Origin: an uncultured Bacteroides sp.
GTDB lineage: Bacteria; Bacteroidota; Bacteroidia; Bacteroidales; Bacteroidaceae
DNA length: 55,949 bases
Direction of reading: 5' to 3'
Assembly (NCBI GenBank): GCA_902388495.1
Contig: CABMPP010000025.1
Span: 1 to 55,949, forward strand
The position numbers and the translations under genes are program-made. Below, piece after piece: positions 23,878-32,114 of the stretch. Numbering within the stretch: position 1 is the first letter of the stretch; the number at the start of each line of letters is the position of its first letter. The notes beneath the pieces were generated by a model. That model had not been told where the DNA came from, searched no databases, and saw only the letters and a list, made by a program, of their open reading frames with translations.

Positions 23878-24801
23878 TCATACATCCAGCAATCCCAAAA
23901 TTTCCCGATTTGCCTGGTCTATCACGGAAGCGTCCAAAGACGCTAAATATATCTGGGTGGTTTTTTCGGACACATGCCCCATACCTGCACTAATCACTGA
24001 CAGCGGTATGTTGTGGTTGCGTGCTGCGGTGGCCCATGTATGCCGGGCGCAATACGAAGTCAAAGGCACATCCAAGCCTATCAGTTCTCCTAATCTTTTC
24101 AGCCGGCGATTGTAATACCCCAAGGCCGACTGATATTGCGTATAGCTCTTGACCGGATCGGTGGAAGTGATAAGCGGGAACAGATAAGGACTGCCCGTGT
24201 TGTCTTTCAGATAGCGCACGATGATTTTTGCCATACACGGTTCTATCAGAATCGTGAGCTTTTGCCCTGTTTTGTGGCGGGTATAAACGATTGTTCCGTT
24301 GACTATATTCTCTTTGCGCAGGAAAGCGATGTCGATGAAAGCCATGCCGCGTGTGGTGTAACTGAAGATGAAGATGTCGCGTGCCAATGTGAGAGAGGCC
24401 GAAGACCGCAGTACCAACTTTTGCAACTGTATGATGGTTTCCTCACTGACTGCACGTTTGCGGGTGCGGTCTACTCCCGTGTACACATGCTGGAAGGGAT
24501 GAGGCTGCCTGGCGAAATGCAGGCTGACAGCCTTGTTGTACACCGATCTTAATATCCGCATATAGAAAGATCTTGTGTTTCGCGCTATTTCTCCTTTTTG
24601 TAACCAGATGTCATATTCGTGTATCAACTCTTCGTTGCATCTTGAGAACAAGATGTCCGTTCCACCCAGAAAAGCAGAGAAACTGTTCAGTGTACTTTGA
24701 TAGTTGTGGGCAGTCCCCAACTTGCCGTTTGCTTGCAGAGCAATTATTTGCTTCCTGAAAAAGAGAAGCATATATTTCCTCCTGATTTTTACTGTTGCCA
24801 T
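23878..24801 (-). CDS. tyrosine site-specific recombinase (phage_int_SAM_5 type)
   Basis: Start ATG at 24801 (MATVKIRRKYM) gives 307 residues; the open frame continues upstream only as the antisense of guaA. An N-terminal SAM-like domain (LGTAHNYQSTLNSFSAFLGG, IARNTRSFYMRILRSVYNKA) precedes the catalytic domain. That domain has the first Arg in FSYTTRGMAFIDIAFL, a Lys in TRHKTGQKL, the box-II SYCARHTWATAARN and GMGHVSEKTTQIYLA with the nucleophile Tyr. Recombinases of this class in Bacteroides invert promoters and shuffle surface loci. It lies about 1.2 kb from the upxY switch and is the only recombinase of this type visible, so it is the prime candidate for flipping it. Confidence 0.88.
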   Translation of the reverse strand: MATVKIRRKYMLLFFRKQIIALQANGKLGTAHNYQSTLNSFSAFLGGTDILFSRCNEELIHEYDIWLQKGEIARNTRSFYMRILRSVYNKAVSLHFARQPHPFQHVYTGVDRTRKRAVSEETIIQLQKLVLRSSASLTLARDIFIFSYTTRGMAFIDIAFLRKENIVNGTIVYTRHKTGQKLTILIEPCMAKIIVRYLKDNTGSPYLFPLITSTDPVKSYTQYQSALGYYNRRLKRLGELIGLDVPLTSYCARHTWATAARNHNIPLSVISAGMGHVSEKTTQIYLASLDASVIDQANREILGLLDV

Positions 24802-24841
24802 AATTTTAGTATTTGATGATTTAGTTAATAACAAAATAGTT

Positions 24842-24849
24842 GTATCTTT
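24842..24849 (+). promoter_or_regulatory. -7 promoter box for guaA
   Basis: TATCTTTG, 30 bp upstream of the guaA start codon, fits the TAnnTTTG consensus. Confidence 0.6.
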
Positions 24850-24879
24850 GTGCTCCAAATTACTAACACCTCTGTTTCT

Positions 24880-26433
24880 ATGCAAGAAAAGATTATAATT
24901 CTTGATTTCGGTTCGCAAACCACGCAGCTCATCGGCCGTCGCGTTCGCGAATTGAATGTGTATTGCGAAATTGTACCTTACAATAAATTCCCGAAGGGGG
25001 ATGAAAGTGTAAAAGGAGTGATCCTTTCGGGGAGTCCGTTCTCTGTGTACGATGAAAGTGCGTTCAAGATAGATTTGAATGAAATCCGCGGGAAGTATCC
25101 TATTCTGGGTATCTGCTACGGTGCACAATTCATTGCCTACACCAACGGCGGCAAGGTGGAACCTGCCGGTAGCCGCGAGTACGGACGTGCACACCTGAGC
25201 TCTTTCGATAAGGACAATGTGCTCTTCAAAGGCGTAAAGGACAATAGCCAGGTGTGGATGAGCCACGGCGACACGATTACTGCTATTCCTGCGAACTTCA
25301 AGACAGTTGCTTCGACCGACAAAGTGAAAATCGCCGCTTACCAGGTGGAAGGCGAGAAGATGTGGGGCGTACAGTTCCATCCCGAAGTTTATCATACCGA
25401 AGACGGCACGCAGATGCTGAAGAATTTCGTAGTAGATGTTTGTGGTTGCAAGCAGGATTGGAGTGCTGCTTCGTTCATCGAAACAACGGTAGCCCAACTG
25501 AAAGAACAGGTAGGCGACGATAAAGTAGTGCTTGGCCTGAGCGGCGGTGTTGACTCGTCGGTTGCTGCCGTGCTGCTGAACCGTGCCATCGGTAAGAACC
25601 TGACTTGTATCTTCGTAGACCACGGTATGCTGCGCAAGAATGAGTTTAAGAACGTGCTGCACGATTATGAGTGCCTCGGCCTGAACGTGATCGGTGTGGA
25701 TGCCAGTGCCAAGTTCTTTGCAGAGCTGGCCGGAGTTACGGAGCCCGAAAAGAAACGCAAGATTATAGGTAAAGGCTTTATCGACGTTTTCGACGAAGAA
25801 GCCCACAAGATTAAAGATGTGAAATGGCTGGCACAGGGTACTATTTATCCTGACTGCATCGAGTCCCTTTCCATCACCGGAACGGTTATCAAGAGCCATC
25901 ACAATGTAGGTGGTCTGCCCGAAAAGATGAACTTGAAACTTTGCGAGCCGCTTCGTCTGCTGTTCAAGGATGAAGTTCGCCGCGTAGGTCGTGAGTTGGG
26001 GATGCCCGAACATCTGATTACCCGCCATCCTTTCCCTGGACCGGGACTGGCTGTGCGTATCCTCGGCGATATTACTCCGGAGAAAGTACGCATTCTGCAA
26101 GATGCCGACGATATCTTTATCCAGGGCTTGCGTGACTGGATGGTGAAGGATGCCGATGGTAACGAGACGGCTCTTTATCATCAGGTTTGGCAGGCAGGCG
26201 TTATCCTGCTTCCTGTGCAGTCCGTGGGTGTGATGGGAGATGAACGTACGTACGAACGCGCCGTTGCCCTGCGTGCCGTGACTTCTACGGATGCCATGAC
26301 TGCCGACTGGGCGCATCTGCCTTATGAGTTCCTCGGCAAGATCTCCAATGACATTATTAATAAGGTGAAAGGGGTGAACCGAGTGACTTATGATATCTCG
26401 TCAAAACCACCTGCAACGATAGAGTGGGAGTAA
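24880..26433 (+). CDS. guaA: GMP synthase (glutamine-hydrolysing)
   Basis: Start [13 protein letters not shown] at 24880 gives 517 residues, the normal length. The glutaminase half has [15 protein letters not shown] (nucleophile Cys) and [12 protein letters not shown] (catalytic His/Glu). The synthetase half has [13 protein letters not shown] (PP-loop), HGMLRKNE and the C-terminal dimerisation domain ending [14 protein letters not shown], the conserved GuaA end. It converts XMP to GMP using glutamine and ATP in purine synthesis. It is monocistronic, with its own promoter and a strong inverted repeat after the stop codon. An upstream ATG at 24850 was rejected because it overlaps the promoter and adds ten non-conserved residues. 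Confidence 0.98.
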   Translation: MQEKIIILDFGSQTTQLIGRRVRELNVYCEIVPYNKFPKGDESVKGVILSGSPFSVYDESAFKIDLNEIRGKYPILGICYGAQFIAYTNGGKVEPAGSREYGRAHLSSFDKDNVLFKGVKDNSQVWMSHGDTITAIPANFKTVASTDKVKIAAYQVEGEKMWGVQFHPEVYHTEDGTQMLKNFVVDVCGCKQDWSAASFIETTVAQLKEQVGDDKVVLGLSGGVDSSVAAVLLNRAIGKNLTCIFVDHGMLRKNEFKNVLHDYECLGLNVIGVDASAKFFAELAGVTEPEKKRKIIGKGFIDVFDEEAHKIKDVKWLAQGTIYPDCIESLSITGTVIKSHHNVGGLPEKMNLKLCEPLRLLFKDEVRRVGRELGMPEHLITRHPFPGPGLAVRILGDITPEKVRILQDADDIFIQGLRDWMVKDADGNETALYHQVWQAGVILLPVQSVGVMGDERTYERAVALRAVTSTDAMTADWAHLPYEFLGKISNDIINKVKGVNRVTYDISSKPPATIEWE

Positions 26434-26460
26434 GTCTTTATTGACTCTTTCATTAAAATG

Positions 26461-26552
26461 TATTACTCTGTCATTCAGAGCGAAGCGAAGAATCTCTTCT
26501 CTTTATGCAAGGGGAAGAGATTCTTCGCTTCGCTCTGAATGACAGAGTAATA
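26461..26552. terminator. long perfect hairpin between convergent guaA and crp-type genes
   Basis: Two perfect 39-base arms (26461-26499 and 26514-26552) surround a 14-base loop. The stem includes cattcagagcgaagcgaag. It lies between convergent genes and can act as a bidirectional terminator. The stem is far longer than needed and resembles a dispersed repeat more than a simple terminator. Confidence 0.8.
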
Positions 26553-26580
26553 TTCTCTCTTATGATTAATCTGCTCTAAT

Positions 26581-27243
26581 TTACAGCAACTTTGCTGCTT
26601 CCGGAATTATAATCTCCCCTCTGTGCAGTTCCAGCAGATTCTTTTCCTGCATACTGTTCAGCGCCCTCGACACTCCCATACGTGTGTCGTTGACGATTTG
26701 AGCAAGCTCTTCCATCTTGATTTTCATTACTTTTCTGCCTGCCGGACGCTCGATATGCATCAGGATGAAGTGGCTGATCTGTTTTTCAAGATTATCATCA
26801 CTCCTTGTCCAGAGGCGGTGGCTGAGGTTTTGCGAGCGGTTGCTGATCACATTCATGTAGTTCAACCGGAAAATATCGTATCTGAACAGTTCACTTATTA
26901 CAAAAGCCTTGCTGATGCTTACCGTATGTGCTTCTGTCTCTGCTACGTAGGTCGATACGTAGGTGGTGTTCATACCGAACATAGACTGCGGTTCTATCAG
27001 ATAGGGGGCTTGCAGATGCTCTGTGAAACTGTATGATGCATCTAAGGACGAAGTGGAGAAGGCGACTTCGCCTTTCAGTACAAATACGAGCTGATTGCAC
27101 GTGTCGCCCGCTCTCAGGATGGTTTCGCCTGCTTTATGCTTTATAAAGTTCAGTCTTACTTTTCCTAAAATATTGGTGAAGTCTTCTTGGGCTAGTCCCT
27201 GAAAGAGTGGCAGTTGCAGTAATGTATCGAACATTGTATCCAT
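26581..27243 (-). CDS. Crp/Fnr-family transcriptional regulator
   Basis: Start [17 protein letters not shown] at 27243 gives 220 residues. The cyclic-nucleotide-binding-like domain ([37 protein letters not shown]) lacks a clear cAMP-binding RE-(T/S)-A cassette, having [13 protein letters not shown] instead. The C-terminal winged helix contains [21 protein letters not shown]. In Bacteroidales such proteins are often redox or metabolic regulators; no target is visible. It is monocistronic with a -7 box at 27268-27275. Confidence 0.88.
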   Translation of the reverse strand: MDTMFDTLLQLPLFQGLAQEDFTNILGKVRLNFIKHKAGETILRAGDTCNQLVFVLKGEVAFSTSSLDASYSFTEHLQAPYLIEPQSMFGMNTTYVSTYVAETEAHTVSISKAFVISELFRYDIFRLNYMNVISNRSQNLSHRLWTRSDDNLEKQISHFILMHIERPAGRKVMKIKMEELAQIVNDTRMGVSRALNSMQEKNLLELHRGEIIIPEAAKLL

Positions 27244-27267
27244 ATCATTTTTTCTTCTAGTTCCAAA

Positions 27268-27275
27268 CAAAAGTA
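27268..27275 (-). promoter_or_regulatory. -7 promoter box for the Crp/Fnr-family gene
   Basis: TACTTTTG on the minus strand, 25 bp upstream of the chosen start codon. Confidence 0.5.
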
Positions 27276-27390
27276 GGTATAATCAAGGTGTGCCGTAAAC
27301 TCTTTGCCTCTCTTTTTGTTTTTTTTATTATTTCTTAAACACACTATTCATTCGTCGCAAAGAAATCTTGCGGAATGCATAAAAATGAAC

Positions 27391-27398
27391 TATATTTG
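27391..27398 (+). promoter_or_regulatory. -7 promoter box for the marC-type gene
   Basis: TATATTTG, followed closely by the Shine-Dalgarno-like aaaggagg and ATG at 27418. This supports the 27418 start over earlier in-frame ATGs. Confidence 0.65.
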
Positions 27399-27417
27399 CA
27401 AAAAAAAGGAGGATCGT

Positions 27418-28017
27418 ATGTTTTCAGCATTTAATTGGCAACAGATGACCAGCGCTTTTATCGTACTGTTTGCTGTAATAGATATTATTGGTTCAATTCC
27501 TATCATTATCAATCTGAAGGAAAAGGGAAAGGATGTGAATGCAACGAAGGCGACTTTGATATCGTTTGCTTTGTTGATCGGCTTTTTCTATGCCGGAGAC
27601 ATGATGCTGAAGTTGTTTCATGTCGATATCGAATCGTTTGCCGTGGCAGGTGCGTTCGTCATCTTCCTGATGTCGCTGGAGATGATTCTCGATGTGGAGA
27701 TCTTTAAAAACCAGGGACCTATCAAGGAAGCGACGCTGGTGCCGCTGGTATTTCCGTTGCTGGCAGGAGCGGGGGCTTTCACTACGTTGCTCTCGTTGCG
27801 TGCCGAGTATGCCAGCGTCAACATCATCATAGCATTGGTGCTGAACATGATATGGGTGTATTTTGTGGTCAGCATGACCGGGCGCGTGGAGCGTTTCCTC
27901 GGCAAAGGAGGTATTTACCTTATCCGTAAGTTCTTCGGAATTATTCTGCTGGCAATCTCCGTAAGACTGTTTACGGCGAACATAACGTTGCTGATAGAGG
28001 CGCTGCAAAAGCATTGA
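27418..28017 (+). CDS. MarC-family integral membrane protein
   Basis: This 199-residue membrane protein has about six transmembrane segments. AFIVLFAVIDIIGSIPIIINL is the conserved MarC start (given within limits as FAVIDIIGSIPIII), and VPLVFPLLAGAGAFTTLL is the second conserved half. MarC-family proteins (UPF0056) are inner-membrane proteins of uncertain transport role; the old link to multiple antibiotic resistance was not upheld. A strong RBS (aaggagg) sits 7 bp upstream of the start and the promoter just before it. It stands alone, convergent with the rhomboid gene. Confidence 0.88.
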   Translation: MFSAFNWQQMTSAFIVLFAVIDIIGSIPIIINLKEKGKDVNATKATLISFALLIGFFYAGDMMLKLFHVDIESFAVAGAFVIFLMSLEMILDVEIFKNQGPIKEATLVPLVFPLLAGAGAFTTLLSLRAEYASVNIIIALVLNMIWVYFVVSMTGRVERFLGKGGIYLIRKFFGIILLAISVRLFTANITLLIEALQKH

Positions 28018-28047
28018 TTATAAGAGTGTCAATTTAGGAAGAACTTA

Positions 28048-28704
28048 TCATTCGCTTCTTTCCGTATTTTCGTTATCCTCCTTTTCCTCTTCTTCCTCCT
28101 CCTCTTCATCGCCCTCGTCAGCGAACGGGTCGGGGCGTTGAGGGCCGTAATTCATAAAACCTATGGAGCAAAGGGTGCCTGCGATGGCTCCGCTGAGGTG
28201 CCCCTCCCAGGAGGTGGTTATCTTGGCAAATTGCGGGAACATGTTCCATACCAGTCCGCCGTATAAGAATGTTACCAGCAGGGAGATGGCGATGAGCGGC
28301 ACATGCTTGCGCAGTATTCCGCTGAAAAACAGAAAGAAGGCCAGCCCGTAGACGATGCCGCTGGCTCCGATATGCCATCCCGGTTTACCTATAATAAAGG
28401 TAAATATACCGGAGGCTATCCAGATGGCAAAAAATATGTAAGATGCAATGTCGCGATAGAAATAAAACAAGCACCACATCAGGAAGAATAACGGAATGGT
28501 ATTGGCAAGCAGATGGCTGAAACTGCTATGTATAAGCGGATGAGTAAAAATTCCCAATACGCCTCGCTGTTCCATCGGGTACACTCCCAACCGGGAAAGA
28601 TCCCAATCCATGCCTGTCTCCAAAAACTTCACAATGTATAGAATGAACAGTAAGAATAACGGTAGGACCCCTGCCAGGACTATTCTGCGTATATCATGCT
28701 TCAT
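28048..28704 (-). CDS. rhomboid-family intramembrane serine protease
   Basis: This 218-residue protein has six transmembrane segments. The catalytic Ser is in IGASGIVYGLAFF (GxSG) and the catalytic His in WEGHLSGAIAGTL; SFSHLLANTIPLFFL is the conserved first-loop region. These are the full rhomboid motifs, so it should be active, cleaving helices of membrane proteins. The C-terminal tail is a nearly pure acidic run (DEGDEEEEEEEEKED), which is unusual and probably cytoplasmic. No partner gene is adjacent. Confidence 0.92.
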   Translation of the reverse strand: MKHDIRRIVLAGVLPLFLLFILYIVKFLETGMDWDLSRLGVYPMEQRGVLGIFTHPLIHSSFSHLLANTIPLFFLMWCLFYFYRDIASYIFFAIWIASGIFTFIIGKPGWHIGASGIVYGLAFFLFFSGILRKHVPLIAISLLVTFLYGGLVWNMFPQFAKITTSWEGHLSGAIAGTLCSIGFMNYGPQRPDPFADEGDEEEEEEEEKEDNENTERSE

Positions 28705-28782
28705 ATTTAGTATAACATTTGCTATTTTTGTACAATACTACGCATTATTTGACTAAAAACCGAAAATAAACTGACTTTTTAT

Positions 28783-28812
28783 TTTGCCTATAAGCTTTAA
28801 TTTGTATTTTTG
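28783..28812 (+). promoter_or_regulatory. promoter of the glycogen cluster
   Basis: -33 TTTG at 28783-28786, 18 bp, then -7 TATTTTTG at 28805-28812. This is close to the Bacteroides consensus. It precedes the three-gene GDE-GT4-GH57 unit with a leader of about 58 bases. Confidence 0.65.
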
Positions 28813-28876
28813 GGCATCGCTACATGGCTTGTAGCGCATGGTACCTGAATAATTAACCTTTAAATAATGCACAACT

Positions 28877-30817
28877 ATGAGTTATTTACGATTTGACAAG
28901 ACCCTGATGATCAATCTGCAAGAATCTTTACCAAGGGAGATACTTCGGACGAATAAGTCGGGTGCCTATCATTGTACAACAATTGTAGATTGTAACACAC
29001 GCAAATATCACGGTCTGTTGGTGATACCTGTCCCCAACCTGGATGATGAAAATCATGTGCTGCTATCTTCTTTGGATGAAACGGTAATTCAGCACGGTGC
29101 GGAGTTTAACCTGGGGTTGCACAAGTATCAAGGAGACCACTTCAGTCCTAACGGGCACAAGTATATCCGCGAGTTCGATTGTGAAAACATCCCGGCAACT
29201 ACCTATCGTGTAGGAGGTGTGATCCTCCGGAAAGAAAAACTTTTTGTACATCATGAGAACCGGATTCTGATCCGTTATACCTTGGTTGATGCCCATTCGG
29301 CAACCACGCTTCGGTTCCGCCCCTTCCTGGCATTCCGTAGTGTACGCGAGTATACGCACGAGAATGCATTGGCAAGCCGTGACTACCAGCTGGTGGAGAA
29401 TGGCATCAAGACTTGCATGTACCCCGGTTATCCGGAGCTCTTCATGCAGTTGAACAAGAAAAATGAGTTCCACTACCAGCCCGACTGGTATCGTGGTATC
29501 GAGTATCCTAAGGAACAGGAACGTGGATATGACTTCAACGAAGACCTCTACGTGCCCGGCTATTTCGAAGTGGATATAAAGAAAGGAGAGAGCATTGTCT
29601 TCTCTGCCGGTATATCCGAAATATCTCCGCGCAAACTGAAGCAGACCTTCGAAGCCGAAGTGGCCGACCGCACTCCACGCGACAGCTTCTATCATTGCTT
29701 GAAAAACTCGGCGCACCAGTTCCACAACAAGCAGGGAGACGAGCATTATGTGCTTGCCGGTTATCCCTGGTTCAAGTGCCGTGCCCGCGACTTGTTTATC
29801 GCCTTGCCCGGATTGACGCTGGCTGTTGACGAACAAGATGAGTTTGAAGATGTTATGAAGACAGCCGAGAAGGCTATTTACGAGTTTATCAATGGCGAGG
29901 CTTCTTCTTATAAGATCTATGAGATGGAGCATCCCGATGTTCTGCTGTGGGCCATCTGGGCTTTGCAGCAATATGCCAAGGAGACTTCGCGCGAGCATTG
30001 CCGGCAGATGTACGGCAAGTTGCTGGAGGATATCATGGGATATATCCGCGACCGCAAGCACGATAACCTCTTCTTGCACGATAACGGGTTGCTTTATACC
30101 AACGGGAAGGAGAAGGCGGTAACGTGGATGAATTCCACTGTCAACGGACGCCCCGTCATTCCTCGTACCGGCTATATTGTAGAAGTGAACGCTTTGTGGT
30201 ACAATGCACTCCGTTTTGTGGCCGATATGGTTCGTGAAGCCGGAAATGCAGTGCTTGCCGACAGCCTGGATGCACAGGCTGAAGTGACGGGCAAGTCCTT
30301 TGTAGATACGTTCCGCAATGAATACGGCTATCTGTTTGACTATGTGGACGGCTATATGATGGATTGGAGCGTTCGTCCGAACATGTTGTTCGCGGTTGCT
30401 CTCGATTACTCTCCGCTGGACAGGGCGCAGAAGAAGCAGATACTGGACATCGTGACGAAGGAACTGCTGACCCCGAAAGGCTTGCGTACGCTGAGTCCCA
30501 AGAGTGGCGGCTACAATCCGAACTATGTAGGCCCGCAGATGCAGAGAGACTATGCTTACCATCAGGGAACAGCCTGGCCGTGGCTCATGGGCTTCTATAT
30601 GGAAGCATACCTGCGCATCTACAAGATGAGCGGAGTGTCGTTTGTAGAAAGACAATTGATCGGCATGGAAGATGAAATGACCTCCCATTGCATCGGTACA
30701 TTGCCCGAATTGTTTGATGGTAATCCTCCGTTTACCGGCCGGGGCGCGGTATCTTTTGCCATGAACGTGGCCGAAATTCTGCGTATCTTGAAGTTATTGT
30801 CTAAGTATAATTTATAA
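28877..30817 (+). CDS. glycogen debranching enzyme (amylo-alpha-1,6-glucosidase, GH133-type)
   Basis: This 646-residue protein has the N-terminal GDE domain (REILRTNKSGAYHCTTIVDC, TRKYHGLLVIPVP) and a C-terminal (alpha/alpha)6 catalytic domain. That domain has YPWFKCRARDLFIALPGLTL, NGRPVIPRTGYIVEVNALWY and QRDYAYHQGTAWPWLMGFYM. These match archaeal/bacterial-type GDE, which removes alpha-1,6 branches from glycogen. It is first in a tight operon: 14 bp to the glycosyltransferase and then 17 bp to GH57. The clustering points to intracellular glycogen turnover. Confidence 0.93.
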   Translation: MSYLRFDKTLMINLQESLPREILRTNKSGAYHCTTIVDCNTRKYHGLLVIPVPNLDDENHVLLSSLDETVIQHGAEFNLGLHKYQGDHFSPNGHKYIREFDCENIPATTYRVGGVILRKEKLFVHHENRILIRYTLVDAHSATTLRFRPFLAFRSVREYTHENALASRDYQLVENGIKTCMYPGYPELFMQLNKKNEFHYQPDWYRGIEYPKEQERGYDFNEDLYVPGYFEVDIKKGESIVFSAGISEISPRKLKQTFEAEVADRTPRDSFYHCLKNSAHQFHNKQGDEHYVLAGYPWFKCRARDLFIALPGLTLAVDEQDEFEDVMKTAEKAIYEFINGEASSYKIYEMEHPDVLLWAIWALQQYAKETSREHCRQMYGKLLEDIMGYIRDRKHDNLFLHDNGLLYTNGKEKAVTWMNSTVNGRPVIPRTGYIVEVNALWYNALRFVADMVREAGNAVLADSLDAQAEVTGKSFVDTFRNEYGYLFDYVDGYMMDWSVRPNMLFAVALDYSPLDRAQKKQILDIVTKELLTPKGLRTLSPKSGGYNPNYVGPQMQRDYAYHQGTAWPWLMGFYMEAYLRIYKMSGVSFVERQLIGMEDEMTSHCIGTLPELFDGNPPFTGRGAVSFAMNVAEILRILKLLSKYNL

Positions 30818-30831
30818 AAGGAGGAACGAAG

Positions 30832-32097
30832 ATGAAAGTTTTAATGTTTGGATGGGAATTCCCTCCCAAAATATATGGTGGTCTTGCAGTTGCTTCTTAT
30901 GGAATAACTAAGGGATTGAGTGCGCAGGGTGATATAGAAACAACCTTCTGTATGCCTAAGCCTTGCGGAGAAGAAGAAAAGTTTTTGAATATAGTAGGCA
31001 TGAACCAGGTGCCGATTGTGTGGCGCGATGTGGATTACGGTTATTTGCAGTCGCGTTTGCAGACTTCGACACCGGAAGAGTATTACGCTTTCCGCGATCA
31101 TATCTATGCCGATTTCTCTTATATGCATGTCAATGACATTGGCTGTATGGAGTTTGCCGGCGGTTATCCCGGAAACCTGCACGAAGAAATAAATAATTTC
31201 TCGGTCATTGCGGGCGTTGTGGCGCGCAGGCAGGAGTTCGACATCATTCATGCCCACGACTGGCTGACGTATCCTGCCGGTGTGCATGCCAAGATGGTAA
31301 GCGGCAAACCGCTTTGTATCCATGTTCATGCTACGGATTTCGACCGTTCGCGCGGTAAAGTGAATCCTACTGTATACTCTATCGAGAAGAACGGTATGGA
31401 CTATGCGGACTGCATCATGTGCGTGTCCGAGCTTACCCGCCGTACGGTTATCAACGAGTATCACCAGAATCCGAAGAAGGTATTTGCCATGCACAATGCC
31501 GTTTATCCGCTTTCGCAGGAGCTGCTGGACATTCCGCGCCCCGATCATGCGAAAGAGAAGGTGGTGACTTTCCTTGGACGTATCACCATGCAGAAGGGAC
31601 CGGAATACTTTGTAGAGGCTGCATCGCTGGTGTTGCGGCGTACCCGTAACATCCGCTTTGTAATGGCAGGTTCGGGCGATATGCTGAATGCTATGATTAA
31701 TCTGGCTGCCGAACGCGGCATTGCCGACCGCTTCCACTTCCCGGGCTTCATGAAGGGCAGGCAGGTGTACGAGGTCTATAAGAATAGCGATGTATTCGTC
31801 ATGCCTTCTGTATCCGAGCCTTTCGGTATTGCCCCGCTTGAGGCCATGCAGTGTGGAACGCCTTCTATTATCTCAAAGCAGTCGGGATGCGGTGAAATCC
31901 TTGATAAGGTGATTAAGACCGATTACTGGGATATTCATGCGATGGCCGACGCCATTTACTCCCTCTGCACCAATCAGTCGCTCTTCCATTACCTTCAGGA
32001 AGAAGGCAAGAAGGAAGTGGACGGAATTACATGGGAGAAGGTCGGTCTGCGAATCCGTGCCCTCTATGAGGATGTGTTAAGAAACTATGGTAAATAA
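30832..32097 (+). CDS. GT4-family glycosyltransferase, probable glycogen synthase
   Basis: This 421-residue protein starts MKVLMFGWEFPPKIYGGLAV, with the KxGGL-type loop of glycogen synthases. Two Rossmann domains follow: FDIIHAHDWLTYPAGVHAKM, then VVTFLGRITMQKGPEYFVEA and VFVMPSVSEPFGIAPLEAMQ, the E-x7-E motif of GT4/GT5 enzymes. It probably extends alpha-1,4-glucan from a nucleotide sugar. Its place between debranching enzyme and GH57 supports a glycogen role. A RBS (aaggagg) is 6 bp upstream. Confidence 0.9.
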   Translation: MKVLMFGWEFPPKIYGGLAVASYGITKGLSAQGDIETTFCMPKPCGEEEKFLNIVGMNQVPIVWRDVDYGYLQSRLQTSTPEEYYAFRDHIYADFSYMHVNDIGCMEFAGGYPGNLHEEINNFSVIAGVVARRQEFDIIHAHDWLTYPAGVHAKMVSGKPLCIHVHATDFDRSRGKVNPTVYSIEKNGMDYADCIMCVSELTRRTVINEYHQNPKKVFAMHNAVYPLSQELLDIPRPDHAKEKVVTFLGRITMQKGPEYFVEAASLVLRRTRNIRFVMAGSGDMLNAMINLAAERGIADRFHFPGFMKGRQVYEVYKNSDVFVMPSVSEPFGIAPLEAMQCGTPSIISKQSGCGEILDKVIKTDYWDIHAMADAIYSLCTNQSLFHYLQEEGKKEVDGITWEKVGLRIRALYEDVLRNYGK

Positions 32098-32114
32098 TAA
32101 AACAATATATAGAA

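Noticed and set aside
24802..26316. N-terminal 505-residue extension of the tyrosine recombinase
   Set aside because: It is only the antisense of guaA. The recombinase start MATVKIRRKYM at 24801 is typical for the family.
29063..30688. 541-residue minus-strand open frame
   Set aside because: Antisense to the debranching enzyme, whose motifs are complete; no signal, motif or start context.
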